Below, piece by piece: positions 55,974 through 64,000 of a DNA stretch of 64,000 nucleotides. Both the position numbers and the translations under genes were made by a program. The notes under the pieces were generated by a model. It saw only the letters and a list, made by a program, of their open reading frames with translations. It was not told the DNA's origin and ran no database searches. Location: positions 62,001 to 126,000 of the forward strand of contig JASJFT010000116.1 in the NCBI GenBank assembly GCA_030770425.1, read 5' to 3'. Positions within the stretch are counted from its first letter, which is position 1. The number at the start of each line of letters is the position of its first letter. The stretch comes from Darksidea phi (Eukaryota > Ascomycota > Dothideomycetes > Pleosporales > Lentitheciaceae).

Positions 55974-57446
55974 TCAACCACCTTGAGCAAATGTCTCAAG
56001 CACCGGTCCAAGAAAAGCTCCCCAAAATCCTCTTCCCATACTTGTATTCGCCTGTTCACCAGATCCCCACTCCAGTATTCGCCCATAGAATCGAACGAGC
56101 TTGAATATCCCCTGCACAGAGCGTGTCGTTAAGTGGGTGAATCTCTCATCGGGTCCGAGGACTATTACGTCACCTTCTGCACTGGAAGGGTACGCATAGT
56201 AGATCTTGTGCTCGTTGCCGATTATGGTGAGCGCGGGCTCAACGAGGTTCACGGGTCGGATATTGTGGAGAACTGTATCAGCAGCGGTGGTTGCGTTGTC
56301 TGCTACACCGTCCGGTGTCGGCGGGAGGTGGGAGGTAGGGAAGGCTAGATGCGCCAGCTCCATCTTCTTCCGCAGGCTTGCTGCCATCCATATCATTACT
56401 TGCAGCTCTGCTTCCTTAAGATCGCCGTTTTCTGACTTGACCTCGATGCCCGAGAAAAGCGCCAGGCGCTGGGTGCAATTATCTGATGTATGTGATACGA
56501 CTGGCGCCTCCATTGCTGCTAATTGTGTATACAGTTCTGCGAAATGAGGGTCGAGATACGAGTATGAGAGGCAGAAGTCGGTCTTGCGCATAAGCGCAAG
56601 CCTTCTGTTCGGCGATGCAACGGTGGGTTCAGGCATGGTGGGAAGGTAGCGGGATTGGATGTTTTGCGATTGCCTGAAGTCGGTCAGTATGGAATGCAGG
56701 CACTCTCGAGCTTAAATATGGGAGAGACCATACACGCTCTCGAGCTTGAACTTGTCGTTGCCGTACAGCTTCATGGAAAGCTGTATTAGCGGCCAAACAA
56801 CACGATAACGCCAGGCGTCCTCGTCGCGCCCGAACTCGGTGCAATGGCAGGCGTCTTGAAAGATGTCCTTGACGCGATCCAGCATATCCACCAGCACGGG
56901 ATCGCTGGCAGGTCGTGTATCATCGTGGTCGTACGCTTCTGGGTCGATGGGATCTATAGCGAGGGACGGCGCAAAGACGGCATCCGCCTCAATGGCCCTG
57001 CGTAGCCCTGCAGGTATATAGCCGGTCTCGAGGCCCTCGCGACGCCCCAAGCGGTTGCGGAGGGTACTGATGCATGTGGTAACGTCAGCAGGCGGCGGTT
57101 TCTTCACCTGGTTCAAGGGGCCGAGCGAGATAGAGGGCGTCGCAGTGCATAGTTCGGTGATATATAGTTCGGTGAGATGGCTTAGGGGGCTCGGGCTCCT
57201 CGGAGAGCCCTGTATGGTATTCGTGATGGTGCGGTCCGACAGATCTACGACGCTGATGCTACCGGCTCGCGATGCGCTCTGGGTCGGCAGCACATCATCA
57301 GCATCAACCCGTTGTCGTTTGGGACTCGAGTTGCGCGACCTATCAGCCTCACCATGTCGCTTGCGCGGGCGGTCAGCTGGTTGACTGGAAGACTCCGGAG
57401 AGGAGTCTCGCAGCCAGGTTTTGACGCGATCGACGGAGGCTGGCAT
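55974..57446 (-). CDS. PDDEXK_12-type nuclease-like protein
   Basis: The model is complement(55974..56673, 56734..57446), 470 aa. ATG at 57446 was chosen; the longer frame begins with TTG. The 60 bp intron (GTATGG to CTTCAG, CTGAC branch-like) keeps phase and gives KLESVQSQNIQSRYLP across the junction, which fits the family. Residues 1-90 are Ser/Arg-rich with KRQRVDADD-type basic sequence, possibly nuclear. The core contains a DACHCTEFGRDEDAW segment, PNRRLALMRKTDFCLSY (Asp), then LFSGIEVKSENGDLKEAELQ (ExK), the likely PD-(D/E)XK active site, and ends FKLVRFYGRILEW. The family is common in fungi with unproven role. No defect seen. Confidence 0.82.
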
Positions 57447-57596
57447 GGCCGAGATTGACCGTAATGCATGGGCTGGGCTGGGGAAAGTGGAGTTTGCAGT
57501 TGGCGGACATAGACGCGGCGGCAAAGCTGCAGCCAATGAGCGTTGACGCTAGGCGACGCCAAATTGATGAGATAAGCTCGATTCAGGACAACCCTA

Positions 57597-57987
57597 CCTG
57601 GCACGCGGGGTGCAAAAAAAGTGGCACACCAAAATGCCACCTAAAATCGTCAAAAATTCAGATCTCAACAACCATACTATATTTTTATATAGAATAATTT
57701 TTAATAGATAGTATATATATATAGACAGTTATCTCTAACTTACTATGCTAAAAACTTCGTATTTTCGTAGAGTTTTATTATAGAAGGTAGCTTTATTAAT
57801 ATCTAAATCTAGCGCGCTAGCCCGTTAATACTATACTTCCTATACCTAATATAAAAGCTTTAAAAGCTATCTCTATGATTACGCGCTGTTCTTGCCCCTC
57901 TGCGATGCGATTTTAGTGAGAAATTGTATAAGGGGGGCATTTTAGAAGGTTTTAGTGTGCCAAGTGTTTTGCATCCCGCGTGCCTGG
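57597..57987. mobile_element. Inverted-repeat element (MITE-like), AT-rich
   Basis: The ends are inverted: left CCTGGCACGCGGGGTGCAAAA, right CCAGGCACGCGGGATGCAAAA when complemented, and the similarity extends through GTGGCACACCAAAATGCC/TTGGCACACTAAAA. Total about 391 bp. The interior is TA-rich without frames, as in RIP-mutated DNA. It sits about 150 bp upstream of the PDDEXK gene start. No clear target-site duplication was found. Confidence 0.7.
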
Positions 57988-59342
57988 CCCCTTAACCATC
58001 AGAATTTCTCTATCCTCACAAGTGACCGCCTTGCCACTGCGGTAAGTATTCACGGGGATATGTTATAGACTAGTCACTCTTCAAAATGAGGGGTTGAGGT
58101 TGTCGAATAGACACGATACGCCGCAGAAGCCCCGGCTTAACACCCATCCTTGGATGGGAGCTCCGCCATGCCTCCGTTCCTCTGTCTTCTACTTTTTTTT
58201 TTTAATTCCAAGGCGTCCACACTCCACGCCAGAATCTTGCTGCGTCTGTCTTTTATGTCATACCTCTAAGCGCGTGGCGCCATCACCGATGCACTATGTC
58301 TAGCGATAGTCTGCACATCAGTCTCGAACAACATACTCTCACTCCCGCTCCGGATGCCCAGCGCCTCGCCAGGCTGCAACTCCGTTAAGATCACGAGCCC
58401 AACAGTTCAGCAGAACAAAGCCTAGCTAACAGGGTTGGAAGTAGCGGCATCTAAGTGGGCATCAAGGGTTGTTGTTGCTTTTCGTTGGACGGAGAAAGCC
58501 AATGGTGATAATGGTCGCTTGTTGGCTTTGCCACAAGAGCCTCGAGACCAGTTCTAGTCCAATGTGGTTGGTTACCGACGCGTTGCACCCTTGTTGGAAG
58601 GCACCACCACTCCCCGTTTTTTTTCGAATGCGGCATGCAACAGCTCTCTTGCTGCGACTGTGCAAGGAGCTTCATGAGGTCGAGCCTGTGCTCTACCGGC
58701 AGACCACCTTTTGCTTCTACTCACACGAGACGTGGGGTCGAAGGTAACGTTGTTACTGAAGTGTAGGAAAGGTCTTTGACTCGGGTTCGGAAGGATGTTT
58801 TGAGTACGGTTTATATTAGAAACGTACTCATCCTTAGAGAGGTTAGTCTTGACGGAAGGTAGACAACGAACCCGTTGATCATGACCCCTCTCAGGTAGGT
58901 GCCCTCTATTAGCCACGTATCGAGACAAGAGAGACGTGGGTGGAACGATATAATAGGCTCACGTTCTGAATTCCGGCGAGGGGTTTGCATGCAATGAGGC
59001 GGCATGGTTCTCTTGGCACCACACCGTCATTAGCTCCGCCCATAGCATGTTGTCGAGCTCAAGCTAGCGAGCCTGGAAGTGGCAACCCGAGCAGGCGATG
59101 TGAGTCATAGCATGCAGCGGTGCTATTATGCGGGCGTCATGATACGGCATCAATTGGGTGACGATAGGTACTTTGAGTTCTGATTTGGGAGACGAGCGGG
59201 TTCTCAGATGTCTGCCTAGTGAAGGAAGTTGGGATAAATACAGGAGAAAGGGACGTCGTAGACTCCCTATTCAAACCAAAGTTTCTCTCTCCCCTGATTC
59301 TTCAACACCACCAATCAAACGCCTCGCAGACTTTTATCCAAT
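57988..59342. other. No intact gene; 2EXR-like remnant
   Basis: At about 58640-58746 (+) the frame reads LRLCKELHEVEPVLYRQTTF CFYSHETWG in part, resembling the middle of 2EXR/F-box-like proteins (LxxCKEL...VLYRQTTF). It lacks ATG and the rest. No other feature. Confidence 0.35.
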
Positions 59343-59609
59343 ATGTCTAGCGGCAACGGAAACTCGAACACTGGTGGCACCAGTAACAACACCCAAGCGA
59401 ATACCAATGCGAACACCAGCGCCAACACCAGTGCCAATACCAGTGCCAGTCGTAGTACTGGTGCAACCGTTGCCGGTACGAGTGGGCCCATGCAGAGTGA
59501 AGAGCAACGCGAAGGCATGGCTGGATTGAACCGCAACCTCCAGGATCAAGAATCCACAGGGCTCGTCGTAGAAGCAGGGAATTCCTCTCGCAAGAAACGT
59601 GGCCTTTAA
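59343..59609 (+). CDS. Small Asn/Thr/Ser-rich protein
   Basis: ATG at 59343 gives 88 aa. The first half is a tandem NTSA / NTNA repeat (period about 4-5 residues); the second half has SEEQREGMAGLNRNLQDQ and a basic KKRGL end. No signal peptide or membrane segment. Such proteins are common small hypothetical proteins in these fungi; function unknown. Start is supported by a clean, C-rich upstream leader with CACCACCAATC. Confidence 0.5.
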   Translation: MSSGNGNSNTGGTSNNTQANTNANTSANTSANTSASRSTGATVAGTSGPMQSEEQREGMAGLNRNLQDQESTGLVVEAGNSSRKKRGL

Positions 59610-59627
59610 CGTCATAAGCTCTGTAAG

Positions 59628-59930
59628 TCATGATACGGCCCGAAATCCTTTGTTCCGTGTTATATTTCGTTGTGATACTAATAGAAACATAGAGATGTCG
59701 CAATCGCTAAAGATGGGAGGCTTGGGGGGAAACGCGGATAAATTTATAGATAGCACAGAGCCATAACGCCATATACAATCAAATTCTGACCCGTCTGCCT
59801 GTGTATTTGGATGTTGAATGCTGTGATGTCTCAGTCTGAGAAGCTCAGCCACAAGGCAGCCTGACTCATATGTGACTAAGCCGAAGTGCTCACCGACTTT
59901 ATAAACGCTGTTGACCCCGAACTTGCTCAT
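59628..59930 (-). CDS. Possible 100-aa hypothetical protein
   Basis: ATG at 59930 opens an uninterrupted 100-codon frame. It has no motif I recognise. Support is only length and ATG, so this could be chance. Confidence 0.25.
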   Translation of the reverse strand: MSKFGVNSVYKVGEHFGLVTYESGCLVAELLRLRHHSIQHPNTQADGSEFDCIWRYGSVLSINLSAFPPKPPIFSDCDISMFLLVSQRNITRNKGFRAVS

Positions 59931-60144
59931 TTTATTTCTCCTTTCGATCCCAGCGATTTAAACCGTAGCAACTTGGTACAGCTGTGCACCTCCAGTAATG
60001 CTTTTTAGGTACTCAGGTAGCGTATGCAATCTTTCAATCCCGACATCTTATACACGCGCATTGTTCTTAGCTGCCATTTCTCTGTAGAGAAGGTATGTGT
60101 ATCACATTACTCTACCAAAACGCCATTTTAACATTCTCTCTAGG

Positions 60145-61887
60145 ATGGACTGGGATGAGATAGCAGAGCGTAGACACTTTGTGCAGTGCTATGACTGGGC
60201 CAGCGCATTCATATCACAGAGGTCCGCCATTCCTGGCTGGGTCTCCTCTTTCCGCCCCGGCAGCCCATCGAGCGAATTGGTCGAAGAGTTATGTGGCTCA
60301 TTCAACCGGAGCTGTCACATACGCTTTTCGGATGGTGTAGAATGGCTTGTACGCTTTGCTATGCCTGGTAAAGTAATGGATGGGGACGAAAAGCTCCGTC
60401 GAGAGGTTGCGGTGATGCGCCTAGTCCGAGAAAAAACGAAAATCCCAGTACCCAAAGTCCATTTTTGGGGACTATCGAATGAGAATACGCTAGGGCTGGG
60501 GCCTTTCATTATCATGGACTTTGTCCCAGGCGGCGAGTCTCTCCATCACCTTTGGCGAGAAAGTCCTGATAAGCAGGTATTGAGATCAGATGTTAGCGAA
60601 GTGGACCTCCGTACGGTATATCGCCAGGTAGCGGGATTCTACCTCGAGCTTTCGAAATTGGAATTCCCCCACGCTGGCGCTCTATGCATCCGAGACGACC
60701 AGAGTATACACGCAGACTTGGGGCCGCTTACGCTGAAGATGCAAGAAATCGAAGCCCATGGAGGGGTTAAAGTCGGTGGTGCGTAGATTCTACCCGCTTC
60801 CCTGATAAGCATTTAACAAAATAGTGAAGGCAATCGCTCGACAACGTTTCCATCCGCGAAAGAGTTCTTCGAGTACGTGGCCGAGCAAGACATGGAACAA
60901 CTGTACAAACAAGTCAATTCGATCGATGACGCCGACGACGCCCGAGCTAAATACAAGTTTCGCCACCAGTTCAACGCTCTCATTCCCCGTTTTGTGAATG
61001 AAGAGTACAATAAGATGAAGCCTAGGCTACTATGCGATGATTTCCGATACGGGAACATGATCGTTAACGCGAAAGACCTTAAGATACTCGCGGTTATAGA
61101 CTGGGAGTGGGCATATGCAGCGCCCTATCAGATGTTCTGCTCAGCACCGCGCTGGCTTCTAATGAAGAAGCCGGCTGAATGGCCTACGCCAACAGGTGCG
61201 GAATTTGATCGCTATAAAGCGTGCTTGGACCTTTTCCTCGATGAACTTGAACACGTGGAGAGTGAGAGCGAGAGAGACTTGGAGGAACCTGAGCGCCAGG
61301 AAAACAAAAGCGAGAAGAGTCGCCAGCAACCTGAACGTCTGGAGGTTGAGAATGGGGAGGTCTGCGAACCGCCTGAATGCCTAGAGATTGAGAACGAGAA
61401 GGTCTCCAAACAGCTTGAACGCCTGAGGATTGGGAGCGATAAGGCCTCCAACCAGCTCGAATGCCCGAAGAAACTTTCCGCCCAGATGCGCAAATCTCTG
61501 ACGGACGGCACGTTCTGGTTCCACGAGTTGATGTACGACTGTTACACGAATGCTGAGAATCCGGCCTGGAAGGTTATTTGCAGTCTGCATCCTGATTTTG
61601 CGGAACTCACCCCCATCGCGGAAGAGGAACTGAGGGAGTTTGTGGAAAGGAAAGTGAAGGAATTAGAGTCTTATAATGTAGAGTGGGGTGAGTTGAAGGC
61701 ATATCTTGACGAATATGCCAGGGCCAATGCGGAGAAGGCGAATGCAGAGAAGGCGAATGCGGACGAGGCGAATGCGGACGAGGCGAATGCGGACGAGGCG
61801 GATACGGATAAGACCAATGTGGACAAGGCTAATGCGGATAAGGCCAATGCGTTGGAGGAAGAGAAGAGGGCTTGTGACCCGAAGTAG
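60145..61887 (+). CDS. Phosphotransferase (APH-family) protein with repeat tail
   Basis: The model is 60145-60778 and 60830-61887, 563 aa; the 51 bp intron (GTGCGT to GTGAAG) keeps phase. Start: ATG at 60145. Features: RFAMPGKV and EVAVMRLVREKTKIPVPKV (N-lobe), GPFIIMDFVPGGESL (hinge), RLLCDDFRYGNMIV (the HxDxxxxN site, with Cys for His as is common in fungal members), and AVIDWEWAYAAP (metal binding). After the fold, residues ~370-450 hold three ~17-residue Glu/Lys-rich repeats, and the C-terminal ~45 residues repeat NA(D/E)(K/E)A in about nine copies. The family phosphorylates small molecules or is protein kinase-like; the substrate is unknown. Appears intact. Confidence 0.82.
61712..61860 (+). 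repeat. 15-bp coding tandem repeat
   Basis: GCGAATGC(A/G)GA(C/G)(A/G)AG units repeat about nine times and encode the NAxxA tail of the APH-family protein. Confidence 0.8.
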
Positions 61888-62723
61888 AAAGACGTAATGC
61901 AACACGGCGAACACCTTATCCGTTCGGTTGCTTGACAAGGCGCTCATTGTCGTGCGCGCAGCTCCGAGAGCAGCAGCCGTGTGAGATTTTTTCATACATT
62001 ATGATCTTCCCGTTGGGCACCAAAGCCGTCCACTTTGACAACTGCCTGAGGACGTGCTGGTGTTGAGTCGCTAGACGAGGAGGCACGTGCGGGGCGGAGC
62101 TAATCGTCCAGACGAGGACGAAGCAGCCGAGCGCATACGACTACAATCGCAACAAGTTTCTTTAGGGTAGAAGAAACGTACATCTGCATTCTTCTAAGAT
62201 GTACGGCCTTGCGATCGCTGCGTCCCCGTACTCTCCCCACCAGGTCTCTTGAGTTCCTGGACCAGTCGTCCCGCAGAAGTAACAGAATCAACAACAATAC
62301 TGACAACCATACAGAATGGCTGACACACAAGCGGAATCGCTCTCCGCCAGCCAGTCGAATATCGAATACAACACCGAAGGCGCACCCTAAGTACACCGCA
62401 CCCTCAGCAAGGCAACGAAAGCCTTCTCCCCGTGGCAGACCGCTCGCCTATCCTTCCGGCCGAAACCCCCTTTCCGCCGCACAACATAACGGTTACGGTA
62501 CCAAGAGATACTGTATCGATGACGGCGGCGACGGCAGCAGCAAGGAAAGCAGCAATTGCAGCCACCATCCCAGAAGTAACAAGCGACTCAGAACGTCGGA
62601 TTCCGCCCTGTTGCGCCGGAACTTGGAAATACGGCTGAGCATGGAGACATACTCAAAGTGCTTGCTTCTGCCCCACAGCGGCCAGAGTCTGCGGCGGAGA
62701 GTTGAGCGACCCCGTCCGCTCAA
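61888..62723. other. No firm gene
   Basis: ATG at 62316 starts MADTQAESLSASQSNIEYNT but meets TAA at 62388; the frame following (62432-62638) is in another phase. It may be a short or broken gene. Confidence 0.35.
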
Positions 62724-63083
62724 CTATACCATCCCGCCGAAATTCTGATGCCCACTGTTTTTTGCTCTTGTTCTGCCGTGGTGAGCGACGGTCCGTGCTC
62801 GTACGCGTAGATTGAAACGGCGGATGTCGCTTGGGCTTTGGTGCCAGTGACGGACGAGGGAAAGCTGGCTGGTCAGCGAGCCATCCACAGATAACGGCGG
62901 GGTTGAACGTCGGGGAGAAGTGCGGGCACCAACTAAAGACTCGATTGTGTTGTCGAGAATACTGTTATACGTTTTGGTGTCGAGCCTGCCGCTTGAGGCG
63001 CGACCTCCAGCTTGATCCTCGCCTTCCGAGTGTGCGCGCTTCCGTTGCATGAATGGGGGCAGTAATTTTGAGTGAGCAAGCAT
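62724..63083 (-). CDS. Possible 119-aa hypothetical protein
   Basis: ATG at 63083 opens 119 codons, ending at 62724. Composition is Arg/Ser-rich (KLLPPFMQRKRAHSEGED). No domain. Overlapping frames on the other strand are of equal length, so support is weak. Confidence 0.28.
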   Translation of the reverse strand: MLAHSKLLPPFMQRKRAHSEGEDQAGGRASSGRLDTKTYNSILDNTIESLVGARTSPRRSTPPLSVDGSLTSQLSLVRHWHQSPSDIRRFNLRVRARTVAHHGRTRAKNSGHQNFGGMV

Positions 63084-63173
63084 GGGTGGGCGGATAAATG
63101 TACGCAACGAGGTTGTAGAGTCGCAGCTGCTTGATTGTTGCTGCTCGAGAGAGTTGCGTGGTTGGTCCGGGGT

Positions 63174-64000
63174 TCAACAGACGCGATATGCGCTTCCGGC
63201 AACGAATGCCTGCACCATGGCTGGAGTTGGACCATCTGCGCTTACTCGCGTACAAGAACAACATGGATATGGAGTGGAATCATGTATTTGAACTCTTCGC
63301 AGATCGACCTCATGCGTAGGACGGACGTGCTGGCACATGCTGTAAAGGAAATGACCCGCCGCCGCATCGCCGAGGAATTCAGTCTTAGGAAATTCCCCGC
63401 GAATATATCGAGCTACAACCTCTTCTCCCCGTGTTTGTAAAGCGTTGCTGTCTACATCTGTACAACCTGTCTCAAGGTTATAGAACGGAGGTCTTCCTGT
63501 CCACATATAATAAAGAACTAAGCTGAAAGCGAAAATATCCACTTTAGCAAAGAGTAATAGGCCTAGATATCTATAATTTACTCTTATTACGTACATTAGG
63601 GGCGGACCATCTATTAAAGACCCAGCGAAATCACCGAGTCGGGCATCCAAATTAGTCGTAAGGAAGATAATTTGTACAAGGTCCCTATGCACGATTCTCA
63701 AAGTATAGAGATGTAAAAGCGCGCTTACGATCTACTTTAACCATCGAAGCCGGAGTTCTCGTATAACGTCGGCAGAACGTCCCGATAAGAAATCCTCCAG
63801 AGTAAAGTTTGGAGCGAACTCGAGGCGGATACCCCTCAGGTTTAGAGAGGATTAGTAGTCACCGTAGAATTCTAGGAACCCTGGGTGGGTGGCTGATTTG
63901 TGCTGATAGTCGCTTATATATGGAGAATTCAAGGTCGATAAAGGCCTGATCCTCCTGGCTATGCGGTGATTTGATGACTGTGTTTGATGCTCCATACGAA
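63174..64000 (-). pseudogene. Protein kinase pseudogene, cut by window edge
   Basis: The minus strand reads ASNTVIKSPHSQEDQAF and DLEFSIYKRL (N-lobe), HPGFLEFYGDY, a TAA, FAPNFTLEDFLSGRS, a TAG, TLRIVHRDLVQIIFLT (HRD loop; the Asn of HRDxxxxN is Ile), RLGDFAGSLIDG (DFG reads DFA) and VDIFAFSLVLYYMWTGRPPF. Stops and substitutions mark a dead copy. The N-terminus continues beyond the window. Confidence 0.65.

Noticed and set aside
55736..56086. Minus-strand 116-codon frame as a further PDDEXK exon
   Set aside because: It overlaps the last exon in another phase, and no splice site joins it better than the natural stop at 55974. A frameshift remains possible.
1..64000. CRISPR arrays, bacterial operons, rRNA or complete tRNA genes
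   Set aside because: Introns and families are fungal. Tandem repeats seen are minisatellites without spacers, and no cloverleaf with matching acceptor stem was found.
1..64000. A coherent defence island built from PD-(D/E)XK, patatin, viperin and kinase genes
   Set aside because: The families co-occur, but members are spread over 45 kb, on both strands, many are dead and no shared regulation is proven beyond one duplicated upstream segment. It is noted as a hypothesis only.

Overview
The window looks like accessory, repeat-rich DNA from a filamentous ascomycete (Pezizomycotina, possibly a Dothideomycete; the class is inference). The evidence is many 42-70 bp spliceosomal introns with CTAAC/CTGAC-type branch sites, fungus-specific families (DUF7924, PDDEXK_12, FunK1 kinase, 2EXR/F-box-like, TPR-SET), and decay that fits repeat-induced point mutation (RIP): in-frame stops that look like CAG/CAA>TAG/TAA or TGG>TAG changes in CpA/TpG contexts, and AT-rich islands. 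Spliced models were built by hand from GT-AG sites and checked for reading-frame phase. Many open frames start at non-ATG codons, so starts were moved to real ATGs.

Layout. 1-5.9 kb: a tandem-repeat protein gene (-), an unrecognised three-exon gene (2014-3161, +) and a minisatellite, then a dispersed repeat. 5.9-8.2 kb: an intact TPR/SET-domain protein gene (-). 9.6-11.2 kb: a DUF7924 gene (+). 12.4-18 kb: decayed genes (unknown family, phosphotransferase, F-box/ankyrin, kinase) and a 1.28 kb retroposon-like element with a 13 bp target-site duplication. 19.3-24.1 kb: a two-exon gene, an intact nine-exon Rap/RSR1-type GTPase and a partly resolved spliced gene. 25.7-34.7 kb: a foldback sequence, a BRCT-type pseudogene, a rearranged copy of the retroposon, a chromodomain-related relic, a second DUF7924 gene with a premature stop and a kinase fragment. 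36.5-40.1 kb: a tiny cysteine-rich gene and a leucyl-tRNA synthetase pseudogene.

41.3-46 kb: a patatin-like gene whose catalytic Ser and Asp are both Gly, a Tc1/mariner-type transposase relic, an assembly gap, a 2EXR-like gene and a FunK1 fragment. The patatin gene and the FunK1 fragment share a duplicated upstream region. 47.2-50 kb: a chromodomain relic, a kinase pseudogene and a viperin-like radical SAM relic. 51.3-57.5 kb: an intact DUF7924 gene, a kinase pseudogene and an intact PDDEXK_12 nuclease-like gene with an inverted-repeat element just upstream. 59.3-64 kb: a small repeat protein, an intact phosphotransferase-family gene with tandem C-terminal repeats and another kinase pseudogene at the edge.

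There is no operon-like pathway. The common theme is a few intact genes (SET, Rap GTPase, two DUF7924, PDDEXK_12, phosphotransferase) scattered among mutated duplicates of kinases, phosphotransferases and mobile elements. Several families present (PD-(D/E)XK-like, patatin, viperin, kinases) also occur in defence or conflict systems elsewhere, but nothing here proves such a role.
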